From Phytohabitans rumicis (lineage in GTDB: Bacteria; Actinomycetota; Actinomycetes; Mycobacteriales; Micromonosporaceae), in the NCBI RefSeq assembly GCF_011764445.1, contig NZ_BLPG01000001.1:1302001-1366000 (forward strand): DNA of 64,000 nucleotides. The letters run 5' to 3'. Positions 44,822 to 54,072 of this stretch are shown piece by piece. Position numbers and translations under genes: made by a program. The notes beneath the pieces are model-generated. The model was not told the DNA's origin, searched no databases, and worked only from the letters and a program-made list of their open reading frames with translations. The stretch's first letter is position 1. Each line of letters starts with the position of its first letter.

Positions 44822-45709
44822 CTATGCCTGGTCGGCGCTCTCGGTCGCCTGGGCCTGGTCGAGGGTTGCCGCCCAGCTCGCGAGGAGGTTCAGCGCATCC
44901 TGGGATGGGGAGCCCGGTTCGGCGGTGTATGTGATGAGCGTCAACCCTGGGTCGGCGGTCAGTTCCATGGCCTCGTAGGTCAGGTGCAGGTCGCCGACCG
45001 TCGGGTGGTGGAGGTGTTTGAGGCCGGTGCGGTGGTGGCGCACGTTGTGCGCCGCCCACAGCTGCCGGAAGGTGTCACTGCGGGTGGACAGCTCGCCGAT
45101 GAGGTCGGACAACGCGCGGTCGTACGGGTGCTGCCCGGCTTCGGAACGCAGTGCCGCGACCGTATCGTGCGCCAGACGTTCCCAGTCGAGGTAGAACTCG
45201 GCCGAATCCGGGTGCAGAAACAGGAACCGGGCCGGGTTGGCCGGTCGGACCGGGTCGGCGAATATCGGCGCGAACAGCGCCGCGGCGAGCCGGTTGGTGG
45301 CCAGGATGTCCAGGCGCCCGTTGCGCACGTACGCCGGTGCGCCGGTCATCGCGTCCAGGATGCGTTGGACGCTAGGACGCACCTGCCGCTGCTTGGTCGG
45401 CCGGCGCCGTGTCCGTGCGGTGCTGGTGTTCGCCGCGTGGACCAGGTCGAACAGGTGCGTGCGTTCGGCCTCGTCAAGACGCAGCGCGCGGGCCAGTGCC
45501 TCAAGCACGCTGTCGGACACGCCGCGGACGTTGCCGCGCTCCAGCCGGGTGTAGTAGTCGACGCTGACCCCGGCCAGCATGGCGACCTCCTCCCGGCGCA
45601 GCCCGGCCACCCGCCGGTTGCCGCCGTAGACGGGCAGCCCCACCTGGTCCGGAGTGATCTTGGCCCGGCGGGAAGTCAGGAAGTCACGGATCTCGTCGCG
45701 GGTGTCCAC
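44822..45709 (-). CDS. MmyB-like XRE-family transcriptional regulator (copy 1)
   Basis: Protein of 295 residues from GTG 45709. The N-terminal XRE helix-turn-helix (about 30-85) has GLRREEVAMLAGVSVDYYTRLERG. The C-terminal MmyB-type ligand domain includes ILATNRLAAALFAP, YDRALSDLIGELSTRSDTFRQLWAAHNV and HHPTVGDLHLTYEAMEL. Such regulators sit beside oxidoreductases or efflux genes and usually repress them. It is about half identical in visible motifs to the second copy at 51294. A copy of the 34-bp element lies 37 bp upstream. Confidence 0.9.
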   Translation of the reverse strand: MDTRDEIRDFLTSRRAKITPDQVGLPVYGGNRRVAGLRREEVAMLAGVSVDYYTRLERGNVRGVSDSVLEALARALRLDEAERTHLFDLVHAANTSTARTRRRPTKQRQVRPSVQRILDAMTGAPAYVRNGRLDILATNRLAAALFAPIFADPVRPANPARFLFLHPDSAEFYLDWERLAHDTVAALRSEAGQHPYDRALSDLIGELSTRSDTFRQLWAAHNVRHHRTGLKHLHHPTVGDLHLTYEAMELTADPGLTLITYTAEPGSPSQDALNLLASWAATLDQAQATESADQA

Positions 45710-45745
45710 GGTTTCGACGGTAGGGGCGCGCAACCGCCGGTGGGA

Positions 45746-45779
45746 GGTCCTGTCAGTACCCGGAACACCAGAAACTCCC
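45746..45779 (+). promoter_or_regulatory. 34-bp control element between the regulator and antiporter genes
   Basis: GGTCCTGTCAGTACC ... CCAGAAACTCCC. CTGTCAG is a near palindrome. It is placed between the divergent regulator and antiporter genes. Confidence 0.6.
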
Positions 45780-45900
45780 TCGCGGGTTCCGGGATGGGGT
45801 CTCATAGGTAGCCACCCGCATGTGGACACCCACACTGGTCGGTATGGTCGATTTGCCAGAAATAACAGTGAAAGCATCGCTTTGAGTAGAGAGGTGAAGG

Positions 45901-47486
45901 TTGCTCGGTCTCGAGCTCGTCGTGGTCCTCGGTGTGACCATGCTGCTGAGCCACCTCGTGGCACGCCGCCTGCGGATCGCCCCACCGGTGGTGCTGCTGG
46001 TGTGCGGCGTGCTGCTGGGCTTCGCGCCAGCGCTGCGCGGCGTACACCTGCCGCCGGAGGCGATGCTGCTGCTGTTCCTACCAGCGCTGCTGTACTGGGA
46101 GAGCCTAACCACGTCGCTGCGAGAGATCCGCAGCTACCTGCGTGGCATCGTGCTGATGAGCACGGTGCTGGTGATCGCGACGGCCGCGGCGGTGGCGGTC
46201 GTGGCGCACGCGCTGGGACTGCCCTGGGGACCGGCGTGGGTGCTCGGTGCCGCCGTAGCACCGACCGACGCGACCGCCGTAGGGGTGCTCGCCCGGGCAC
46301 TGCCGCGCCGCACCGTCACCCTGCTGCGCGCCGAGAGCCTGGTCAACGACGGCACCGCCCTGGTCATCTACGGCCTGGCGGTCGGCGTCACGATCGGCGA
46401 AGAACGATTCAGCGTGCCGCACGTCTCCTGGCTGTTCCTGCTCTCATACGGCGGCGGCGTGGCAACCGGGCTGGCAACCGCCTGGGCGGAGTGTGGGCAC
46501 GCCGCCGGGTCGACGACCCGCTACTGGGCAACCTGGTGAGCCTCGTGACCCCGTTCACCGCTTTCCTGCTGGCCGAGGTGGTCCACGCCTCGGGCGTCCT
46601 CGCGGTGGTGGTGTGCGGGCTGATGATCAGCCAAGCCGTGCCGCGCGTGGTGCGGGCCGACACCCGCCAGTACGGTCAGGCGTTCTGGTCGCTGTCCACC
46701 TTCGTGCTCAACGGCGCGCTGTTCGTCCTGGTGGGGTTGGAGGCGCAGGCAGCGGTCCGCGGCCTGAGCGCCGCCGACCTCACCCGTGGCCTGGCCGGGG
46801 TGGGTGTCGCCTCGGCGGTCGTGATCGGTGTGCGCTTCGCGTTCGTATTCACCGCGCCGTACCTGATCCGGCTACTGGACCGGCGACCCCAGCAACGCCT
46901 CCTGCGGACAGGTGCCCGGACCCGGGTGGTCAGCGCCGTGGCCGGCTTCCGCGGTGCGGTGTCACTGGCCGCGGCGCTCGCGGTGCCGCTGGCGCTCGAC
47001 TCGGGTGAGCCGTTCCCAGGCCGCGACATGATCATCTTCGTGACCTGCGGGGTCATCGCGGTGACCCTGGTGGGGCAGGGACTACTGCTACCGGTCATGG
47101 TCCGCTGGGCCCGGCTGCCCCACGACACGGCGGTTGAGCAGGAGCGCCACCTCGCCGAGTGTCTCGCCACGGAGGAGGCGCTGGCCGCGATACCGCGGCT
47201 CGCCGCCGAACACGGCGCCGAGCCGCAGGTGGTCGACCGGCTGTACCGGGAGTACGAGGAACATCTGCGGGTCCTGCGCGCCAACGATGCCGGCATCGAC
47301 GACGAGCCGGTCCTGCGGCACGAACAGCAATACGCCGCGCTGCGCCTGGCCGTGCTGGCTCACAAACGAACCACCGTAGTCCGGCTGCGCGACGAGCGCC
47401 GCATCGACGACACCGTGCTGCGCCAGGTACAGAACCAACTGGACCACGAAGAGGTCCGCCTGTCCCGACGCGAGGTGATCGACTAA
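45901..47486 (+). pseudogene. CPA1-type Na+/H+ antiporter, apparent frameshift
   Basis: About 528 residues after repair, starting at TTG behind GAGAGGTGAAGG. Roughly twelve membrane segments; antiporter core motifs GAAVAPTDATAV and LRAESLVNDGTALV, then GFRGAVSLAAALAVPL, and a hydrophilic C-terminal tail (about 420-528). The frame slips near 46487: LATAWA continues as VWARRRVDDPLLGNLVSL when one G is added to a GGG run. It exchanges Na+ or K+ for protons. It is divergent from the first MmyB-like regulator. Confidence 0.8.
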
Positions 47487-47521
47487 CCCTATCGGCGCGG
47501 GCCAACCCAGGGCAGGTAACG

Positions 47522-47555
47522 GGTTCTGCCAGTACCTGGAACGACAGGATCTCCC
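47522..47555 (+). promoter_or_regulatory. 34-bp control element upstream of the MFS gene
   Basis: GGTTCTGCCAGTACC ... GACAGGATCTCCC. Nearly identical to the copy at 49204. It lies 161 bp before the chosen MFS start. Confidence 0.6.
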
Positions 47556-47716
47556 GCACCGACGCCCGCTCGACTTCTGCGCCGGCGACGATGACCCGCG
47601 CCGTAATCCCGCGACCGGACAACCGGTGTGCCCCGACCAAAGCCGACGAGTAAGCAGACCGTAACGACGCTATGACAAGGGTTCCGTCCGTAACGCTTCC
47701 GAAGAAGGGATCCCCG

Positions 47717-49192
47717 GTGCCTGGTCGCGACGATCATCCCGTTGGTGTCCGCTCGCATCCGACGGCTGTTCTGGCGATCATCTTGGTCAGCTACCTGATG
47801 ATCGTCTTGGACATCTCAGTGGTGATCACGGCGCTGCCGCGGATCCGCGAAGACCTCGGCTTCTCCACCGCCGGCCTGTCCTGGGTGCAGAGCGCCTACA
47901 CGCTCGTGTTCGGTGGTCTGCTGCTGCTCGGCGCCCGCGCCGGCGACATCATCGGCAGGCGCCGCGTGTTCATCCTCGGTCTGGTGCTGTTCACCCTCGC
48001 CTCGCTCGTGGTCGGCGCCGCGCCGTCGGCGGTATGGCTGCTCGCCGGCCGCGTGCTGCAAGGGGTCGGCGCGGCAGCACTGGCGCCGTCGACGCTGGCC
48101 CTGTTGACCGCGAGCTTCCCGGACGGCCCCGAGCGCACCCGTGCGGTGGCTGCCTACGGCGCCGTCGCCGGCGTCGGAGCCAGCGTCGGCCTCGTACTCG
48201 GCGGCGTCCTGACCGGCTTCCTGTCCTGGCGGTACGGGTTCTTCATCAACCTACCCATCGGCGCCGCCATGCTGGTCGCCGCCCGACGCTACCTGACCGA
48301 GACCGAACACAACCCGGGCCGCTTGGACGTCTTCGGCGCCCTGACCTCCACGCTGGGCATGACCGCGCTGGTGTACGGCTTCGTCCGCTCCGCCGAGGCC
48401 GGCTGGAGCGACGGCCTAACCGTCGCGGCGGTCATCTCCGGCGCGGTATTGGCCGTGGTGTTCGTCCTTAACGAGTGGCGGGCCCGGCAGCCGATCATGC
48501 CGCTGCGGCTGTTCGCCAGCAGGGAACGCTCCGGCGCCTACCTTGCACGGCTGCTGTTCCTCGGCGCGATGGTCGGCTACTTCTTCTTCACCACGCAGTT
48601 CCTCCAACAGGTCCTCGGCTACACCCCGCTCCAGGCGGGACTCGCGTTCCTACCCATGACACTGGTCAACTTCGTGGTAGCGCTCGCCGTGCCCCGCCTG
48701 ACCCGGCGGTTCGGCAACACCACGCTCCTCGCGGCCGGCATCGCCGTCACCGTGCTCGGGATGGCGTGGCTCAGCCGCCTCGACGCCGGCAGCCCGTACC
48801 TGACCGCGGTCGCGCTACCCATGGTGCTCATCGGCGTCGGGCAGGGCATGGCGTTCGGGCCGCTGACCGCCGCCGGCATCGCCGGCGTCGCCCCGAACGA
48901 CGCCGGTGCCGCCTCCGGGCTGGTCAACGTCGCGCACCAGCTCGGCGGCTCGCTCGGCCTCGGCATCCTGGTCGCGGTCGCGTCCACCGCCGGCACCGAC
49001 CCGGGCGGCGCCGACGCCACCCTCGCCCGGCACGTCGCCACCGCGCTCACCGTAGGCAGCGTCCTACTCGCGCTGGCGCTGGCAGCCGTACTCACACTGA
49101 TCGCCCGCCGGACACCTGCCCTTGAGCCGTCGCTGCCCCAGCAGCCGCAGCTGACACTCACGACCGCATCCACTCCCGACGCACAAACATGA
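47717..49192 (+). CDS. MFS drug-efflux permease, 14-helix DHA2 (EmrB/QacA) type
   Basis: Protein of about 491 residues with fourteen hydrophobic segments. Signature phrases are LDISVVITALPRI (motif D1), GARAGDIIGRRRVF (motif A) and GRVLQGVGAAALAPSTLAL (motif B), then GPVAGVGASVGLVLGG-like motif C text. It pumps hydrophobic drugs out in exchange for protons. GTG 47717 is chosen for its spacing from AAGGG; ATG 47672 is the longer alternative. A 34-bp element upstream suggests drug-responsive control by the MmyB-like regulators. Confidence 0.88.
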   Translation: MPGRDDHPVGVRSHPTAVLAIILVSYLMIVLDISVVITALPRIREDLGFSTAGLSWVQSAYTLVFGGLLLLGARAGDIIGRRRVFILGLVLFTLASLVVGAAPSAVWLLAGRVLQGVGAAALAPSTLALLTASFPDGPERTRAVAAYGAVAGVGASVGLVLGGVLTGFLSWRYGFFINLPIGAAMLVAARRYLTETEHNPGRLDVFGALTSTLGMTALVYGFVRSAEAGWSDGLTVAAVISGAVLAVVFVLNEWRARQPIMPLRLFASRERSGAYLARLLFLGAMVGYFFFTTQFLQQVLGYTPLQAGLAFLPMTLVNFVVALAVPRLTRRFGNTTLLAAGIAVTVLGMAWLSRLDAGSPYLTAVALPMVLIGVGQGMAFGPLTAAGIAGVAPNDAGAASGLVNVAHQLGGSLGLGILVAVASTAGTDPGGADATLARHVATALTVGSVLLALALAAVLTLIARRTPALEPSLPQQPQLTLTTASTPDAQT

Positions 49193-49203
49193 CCGGTGTG
49201 AGA

Positions 49204-49237
49204 GGTACTGCCAGTACCTGGAACAGCAGGATCTCCC
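49204..49237 (+). promoter_or_regulatory. 34-bp control element before the DUF2255 remnant and alcohol dehydrogenase
   Basis: GGTACTGCCAGTACC contains the perfect palindrome GTACTG-C-CAGTAC; GCAGGATCTCCC closes the element. It ends 72 bp before the DUF2255 remnant, the same spacing as at 43843. Confidence 0.65.
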
Positions 49238-49309
49238 ACGCCAGTCCTGTTGCGTGTTGCATGGGTGTCGGAGGGATTTTCGGTCCGCGCATGAGGAAGG
49301 AGGCGTCCG

Positions 49310-49555
49310 ATGAGTACCTGGACAGCTCGCCTCCCGACGAGACGATGGCAGTCTGCGCCGCCCGGTGACCATGTGGGTGGTACGCGCCGGCGACGAACTG
49401 TACGTGCGTCCATGTACGGCCGCGCCGGCGTCTGGTTCCGCGGCACGCAAACCCGCCACGAGGGCCACATCCGAGCCGGCGGCGTCGACAAGGACGTCGA
49501 CTTCGTCGTCAACCCCGACTCCCGCGCCGCAACGATCAAACTCGTACCCCGCTGA
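49310..49555 (+). pseudogene. Decayed second DUF2255 gene
   Basis: Pieces of the family remain: MSTWT at the start, [14 protein letters not shown] in one frame, then [25 protein letters not shown] and a C-terminal [10 protein letters not shown] in another. The segment between is deleted and the middle is shifted. Compare the better-preserved copy at 43350-43771. Its upstream element is intact, so the promoter may now serve the alcohol dehydrogenase 17 bp downstream. Confidence 0.7.
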
Positions 49556-49572
49556 CTCTCGCAAAGGAAAAC

Positions 49573-50616
49573 ATGTTCACCGTCAACGCCTTCGCCGCCA
49601 CCTCGGCGAGCGAGCCGCTGCACCCAATCACCATCGAACGGCGTGACGTAGGCCCGCACGACGTGCTCATCGAGATCAAGTTCTGTGGCATCTGCCACTC
49701 CGACATCCACACCGCCGGCGACGAATGGGGCATGACGACGTATCCCGTCGTCCCGGGTCACGAGATCGTCGGGATCGTCACCTCAATTGGTTCCGAGGTC
49801 ACCAAGCACTCCGTCGGCGATCAGGTCGGGGTGGGCTGCATGGTCGACTCCTGCGGCGATTGCGTCAACTGTCGCAAGGGTGAGGAGCAGTTCTGCCTGA
49901 ACGGCAGCACCCTCACCTTCGGCTCGATCGACAATGACGGCCTCCCCACGCAGGGCGGCTACTCCACCCACATCGTGGTCACCGAGGACTTCGTTCTCAA
50001 GATCCCCGACGGTCTCGCGCTCGACGCCGCCGCCCCGCTGCTGTGCGCCGGCATCACCACATACTCGCCACTGCGCCGCTGGGGTGCCAGGCCCGGCACG
50101 AAGGTCGCGGTCATCGGCCTCGGCGGGCTCGGGCACCTGGCCGTCAAGTTCGCCCGCGCGATGGGTGCCGAGGTAACCGTGCTGTCGCAGTCGCTCAAGA
50201 AGCAAGACGACGGCCTGCGGCTGGGAGCCCATCACTACCACGCCACCAGTGACCCGCAAACGTTCGAGGAACTCGCCGGCACCTTCGACCTGATCGTGAA
50301 CACGGTCAGCGCGAAGGTTGACCTGGACGCGTACCTGGGCCTACTGGCCCTGGACGGCGCCCTGGTCAACGTCGGCGCCCCCGCCGAGCCGCTGTCGCTG
50401 AACGTGTTCTCCCTGATCATGGTCCGCCGCTCCTATGCCGGTTCGCTGATCGGCGGCATCCGCGAGACCCAGGAAATGCTCGACTTCTGCGCCGAACACG
50501 GCATCAGTGCCGACATCGAAGCCATCCCTGCCGAAAAGATCAACGAGGCGTACGAACGGGTGCTGGCCTCCGACGTGCGGTACCGGTTCGTCATCGACAC
50601 CACGACGCTGAACTGA
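49573..50616 (+). CDS. Zinc-dependent NAD(P) alcohol dehydrogenase (YahK/CAD-like)
   Basis: Protein of 347 residues. Catalytic zinc ligands are CGICHSD and GHEIVG. The structural zinc site is the Cys cluster [15 protein letters not shown]. Cofactor motif [17 protein letters not shown] follows. It matches the cinnamyl-alcohol-dehydrogenase-like group that reduces aldehydes with NADPH. Part of the redox cluster under the 34-bp element and closed by a perfect 15-bp hairpin. Confidence 0.93.
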   Translation: MFTVNAFAATSASEPLHPITIERRDVGPHDVLIEIKFCGICHSDIHTAGDEWGMTTYPVVPGHEIVGIVTSIGSEVTKHSVGDQVGVGCMVDSCGDCVNCRKGEEQFCLNGSTLTFGSIDNDGLPTQGGYSTHIVVTEDFVLKIPDGLALDAAAPLLCAGITTYSPLRRWGARPGTKVAVIGLGGLGHLAVKFARAMGAEVTVLSQSLKKQDDGLRLGAHHYHATSDPQTFEELAGTFDLIVNTVSAKVDLDAYLGLLALDGALVNVGAPAEPLSLNVFSLIMVRRSYAGSLIGGIRETQEMLDFCAEHGISADIEAIPAEKINEAYERVLASDVRYRFVIDTTTLN

Positions 50617-50637
50617 CGCACGCTCACCATCTCCGGG

Positions 50638-50671
50638 CGAGCCGGGGGCGCGTTGCCGCGCCCCCGGCTCG
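50638..50671 (+). terminator. Perfect 15-bp GC-rich hairpin after the alcohol dehydrogenase
   Basis: CGAGCCGGGGGCGCG and CGCGCCCCCGGCTCG pair fully around TTGC, 21 bp past the stop codon. Confidence 0.75.
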
Positions 50672-50765
50672 CATGCGCGCACCCGGGATGAAGAGGTTGA
50701 CGAGAAGTCCTATCCACGCGAAGCGACCCACAGGTCCACCCGCAGTAGGAGCCACTGCTGTGAGA

Positions 50766-50799
50766 GGTACTGACAGGAACCCCAACGACATCAGAAGGT
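50766..50799 (+). promoter_or_regulatory. Decayed half of the 34-bp element
   Basis: GGTACTGACAG matches the first block (with the GTACTG arm intact), but the second block CTCCC is lost. It lies at the end of the SnoaL-like gene rather than before a gene; probably a remnant. Confidence 0.35.
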
Positions 50800-51168
50800 C
50801 GTCGCGACCGTTTGTAACGCGATCCACTCGCCGGTACGACGCTCGTAGGTGGTGGTCAGCTGCAAGTTCCAGGTGGCGCGGCTGCCCCAGATGGTGGCGT
50901 CGACGACATTCCTGCCGACCACGACGGCTGTCTCGTCGGTGACCTCGACTGAGGTGCTCCGTTCCCGCCACGAGTGGTACCGCATCTCGCCCGAGTCGAT
51001 CTGCTGCAACCATTCCGTCTTCGACTGCTGGTATCCGGTCAGATGGGTGAGCGTGTAACCGCCATCCAGCAGGTCGTCGAGCAGATCGGTGTCTCGCTCG
51101 AGCATGCCGCGGTACATTGCGCGGTGCGCCTCGACGAGCGGGGCATTGGCGTCGCTGCTAGGGCTCAT
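50791..51168 (-). CDS. SnoaL/DUF4440-like NTF2-fold protein
   Basis: Protein of 125 residues. The fold signature is readable: AHRAMYRGMLERDTDLLDDLLDGGYTLTH at the start, WLQQIDSGEMRYHSW and the beta strands VVVGRNVVDATIWG and WNLQLTTTYERR. NTF2-fold proteins of this type are small enzymes or binding proteins; the role here is unknown. It lies downstream of the second MmyB-like regulator on the same strand. Confidence 0.85.
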   Translation of the reverse strand: MSPSSDANAPLVEAHRAMYRGMLERDTDLLDDLLDGGYTLTHLTGYQQSKTEWLQQIDSGEMRYHSWRERSTSVEVTDETAVVVGRNVVDATIWGSRATWNLQLTTTYERRTGEWIALQTVATTF

Positions 51169-51293
51169 ATCGACTCCTACTATCGCGCATCCCTGCGGTG
51201 CCGACCGCCGTCAGCTTCGGGGCAGACCTTTCGGGCAACGGGTGATGGCGGGCACCTCGGGTGGGCGTGTGCCGGAGCGGGATGTGCTGAAGA

Positions 51294-52157
51294 TCAGGGC
51301 GAGACGTGTTGTGCCTCGGTGGCGGCCCAGCTCGCGAGCAGGTCGAGCGCTTGCTGGGAGGGTGAGCCGGGTTCGGCGGTGAAGATCAGCAGGGCCAGTC
51401 CTGGGTCGGACGGCAGTTCGAGGGCTTCGTAGGCCAGGTCCAGATCGCCGGCGATCGGGTGGTGCAGGCGTTTGATGCCGGTGCGGTGCAGGCGGACGTC
51501 GTGGGTGGCCCAGCGGGTGCGGAACTCCTCGCTGCGGGTGGCCAGCTCGCCGATCAGGTCGCTGAGCGCCTTGTCGTACGGGTTGTTGCCGGCCGCCGTG
51601 CGCAAAGCGGCCACGGTGTCGCGACCGGTGGCGTCCCAGTCGCGGTAGTAGTCCGCGGCCCGTGGGTCGAGGAACCGGAACCGGGCGTGGTTCGCCGGAC
51701 CGACGGGGCTGTCGAACAGCGGCGAGTTCAGTGCCCGGCCGAGGCGGTTGGTCGCGACGATGTCGCAGTGGCCGTTACTCAACCAGGCGGGGCAGAGCTG
51801 ACTGTCGAGGATCTGCTGGACGACGGGGCGTATCCGCTGGGCGGCCGGCTTGCGGCGCACAGTGGTGCTGGAGTTGGTGGCTGCCCGGGCCAGGTCGAAC
51901 AGGTGCGCCCGTTCGGCCTCGTCGAGCTGCAGGGCGCGGGCGAGCGCGTCGAGCACGCTGTCGGAGGCGCCGCGGATGTTGCCGCGCTCCAGCTGGGTGT
52001 AGTACTCGACCGAGACTCCCGCGAGCTGGGCGACCTCGCCTCGGCGAAGCCCGGAGACCCGGCGGGTGCCGCCGTGTGCGGCAAGGCCCGCCTGCTCAGG
52101 GGTGACCTTGCCACGGCGGGTGACCAGGAAGTCTCGTACCTCGCTGCGGTTGTCCAT
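51294..52157 (-). CDS. MmyB-like XRE-family transcriptional regulator (copy 2)
   Basis: Protein of 287 residues. XRE helix-turn-helix at about 30-75 (GLRRGEVAQLAGVSVEYYTQLERG), then the MmyB ligand domain (CDIVATNRLGRALNSP, KALSDLIGELATRSEEFRTRWATHDVR, RLHHPIAGDLDLAYEALEL, LLIFTAEPGS). Very similar in layout to copy 1 at 44822, so the cluster may have grown by duplication. A copy of the 34-bp element lies 32 bp upstream, consistent with self-control. Confidence 0.92.
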   Translation of the reverse strand: MDNRSEVRDFLVTRRGKVTPEQAGLAAHGGTRRVSGLRRGEVAQLAGVSVEYYTQLERGNIRGASDSVLDALARALQLDEAERAHLFDLARAATNSSTTVRRKPAAQRIRPVVQQILDSQLCPAWLSNGHCDIVATNRLGRALNSPLFDSPVGPANHARFRFLDPRAADYYRDWDATGRDTVAALRTAAGNNPYDKALSDLIGELATRSEEFRTRWATHDVRLHRTGIKRLHHPIAGDLDLAYEALELPSDPGLALLIFTAEPGSPSQQALDLLASWAATEAQHVSP

Positions 52158-52188
52158 GTCTCCACGCTACGAGCCCGGCCTCGCCGCA

Positions 52189-52222
52189 GGGAGACGCTCT
52201 CAGCACCCCTCACGGCAGTATC
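52189..52222 (-). promoter_or_regulatory. 34-bp control element before MmyB-like copy 2
   Basis: On the minus strand TACTGCC and TCTCCC are present with exactly the 26-bp start-to-start spacing seen in the other copies; the middle differs. Confidence 0.5.
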
Positions 52223-52315
52223 CCCTCGGAGTGGTGCTGGCATCTTCCTGAGTGCTCGGCAGGTGCATGTATCAGGTCGAAGATCGCCAAGCGGATTCCG
52301 CCCCGACGTGTGGGG

Positions 52316-52349
52316 GTTACTGTCGGCACCCCTTTCAGCAGAGTCTCCC
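52316..52349 (+). promoter_or_regulatory. 34-bp control element before the exported aldo/keto reductase
   Basis: GTTACTGTCGGCACC ... CAGCAGAGTCTCCC matches the copy at 49204 at 23 of 34 positions, and both carry GTTGCATGGG 18 bp further on. It ends 68 bp before the start codon. Confidence 0.6.
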
Positions 52350-52417
52350 TGTTCGTCGGTATCGCGGGTTGCATGGGCCGCAAGTCATGTCCTGTCGCGA
52401 CAACGAGAAGGTGCTCA

Positions 52418-53581
52418 ATGTCAGACAACAACAGCCGACGCCGGTTCCTGCTGGGTGCGGCCGGCGTCGCGGCAGCTCCCGCGGTGGCCGGCCTGGTCGG
52501 TCCAGCGACGGCCGCGCAGGCGTCCAGCCGTCCCGCCGGCAATGGTGCCCCGGCGACAACAGCCACCACACTGACCAGCCGCCGCCGGCTGGGCCGGCTC
52601 AAGGTCTCCAGCATCGGGTTGGGCTGCCAGACCATGACCGGCCGTCTGTACGGCCCGGTCAGCAGCCGCGCGGACATGGTCAAAATCATCCGCACCGCGG
52701 TCGACCAAGGCGTCACCCTGTTCGACACCGCCGAGGCATACGGGCCGTTCGAGTCCGAACGCATCGTCGGCGAGGCCCTGCGGCGGGTGCGGGACAAGGT
52801 GGTGATCGCGTCGAAGTTCGGCTGGAACATCGACCCGGACACCGGGCAGCAGCTTCCGGGCCTCAACAGCCAACCCGCGCACATCAAGCGAGCCGTCGAC
52901 GGCATGCTCCAGCGCCTGCGCACCGACCACATCGACCTGCTCTACCAGCACCGGGTCGACCCGCAGGTGCCGATCGAGTACGTGGCCGACGCGATCAAGG
53001 ACCTGATCAGGGCCGGCAAGGTGCGGCACTGGGGGCTGTCCGAGCCAGGCCCGCAGACGGTACGCCGCGCGCACGCGGTGCAACCGCTGGCGGCGATCCA
53101 GAACGAGTACAACCTGCTGTGGCGCGGCCCCGAGCAGCAGATCCTGCCGCTGTGCGAAGAGTTGGGAATCGGGTTCGTGTGCTGGGCGCCGCTGGCATAC
53201 GGGTTCACCACTGGCACCATCAACCCCTACACACGCTTCGCCGAGGGTGACTTCCGGGCGTGGGTGCCGCGGCACGCGCCGGAGAACATGACCGCGAACA
53301 TGGCGGTCGTGCAGTTGCTGTCCGACTGGGCCGTGCGCAAGGGAGCGACGCCGGGGCAGTTGTCGCTGGCGTGGTTGCAGGCGCAGAAGCCGTGGATTGT
53401 GCCCATCCCGAGCGCCACCCGCACCTCGCACCTGCTGGAGAACATCGGCACCGAGGAGTTCGCCTTCACCCCGGCCGAGTTGCGCGAGTTCACCACCGCG
53501 CTGAACGCGATCCCGATCCGCGGCGAGCGGCTGCCCGCGCCGGTGCTCGCCCTCTCGGGCGTCGAAGCGCCTCTGCCCTGA
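52418..53581 (+). CDS. Tat-exported aldo/keto reductase
   Basis: Protein of 387 residues. The N-terminus MSDNNSRRRFLLGAAGVAA is a twin-arginine signal, cleaved near ATAAQA. The reductase barrel follows: catalytic D and Y in TLFDTAEAYGPF, K in VIASKFGWN and H in DLLYQHRVD. The C-terminal NADP motif is IPSATRTSHL. Export of an NADPH-dependent enzyme in folded form implies that cofactor is bound inside the cell first. It is the last gene of the redox cluster, under the 34-bp element. Confidence 0.88.
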   Translation: MSDNNSRRRFLLGAAGVAAAPAVAGLVGPATAAQASSRPAGNGAPATTATTLTSRRRLGRLKVSSIGLGCQTMTGRLYGPVSSRADMVKIIRTAVDQGVTLFDTAEAYGPFESERIVGEALRRVRDKVVIASKFGWNIDPDTGQQLPGLNSQPAHIKRAVDGMLQRLRTDHIDLLYQHRVDPQVPIEYVADAIKDLIRAGKVRHWGLSEPGPQTVRRAHAVQPLAAIQNEYNLLWRGPEQQILPLCEELGIGFVCWAPLAYGFTTGTINPYTRFAEGDFRAWVPRHAPENMTANMAVVQLLSDWAVRKGATPGQLSLAWLQAQKPWIVPIPSATRTSHLLENIGTEEFAFTPAELREFTTALNAIPIRGERLPAPVLALSGVEAPLP

Positions 53582-54072
53582 CGTAGCAGGCGGTCGGCCG
53601 GGTAGGCGTCATGGTCTGCCCGGCCCCGTCGTCGGAGCCAGACGACCGTCGCGGCCGCTGTCACCGAACCTGACTGCGCGTCGCTGAGGGCGACGCTGCC
53701 AAGAAGGGGTTCCGGCAGATACTGAGGGTGTATCGCCGGACTCGACCGCGCAGCTCGTGCACGGCTCGGTCGAACCACCGACGTGGTGGCCGTGAGCGGG
53801 CAACGCTCGGCTCCTACTCGCCGACCGCCGCTACGCTGCCCGAGCAGACACCCCGGCACGATATGGCACTGGCGAACATTGGGCGCACTTGATTCGCATC
53901 AAATGCGCGCCGACGTAACCCGACATAAGGGATATACCTTCGGCCGATTTCGGCTCGTTTCGTCGGATTGGTCCGGTGTGGGCCAACGGAACTCGCTCGA
54001 TCACCGTGAGCGCCCGCTAACACACAACGTCCACAAAGGACACACTGTGGCAGAGTTTTCCCTGCTCACACC

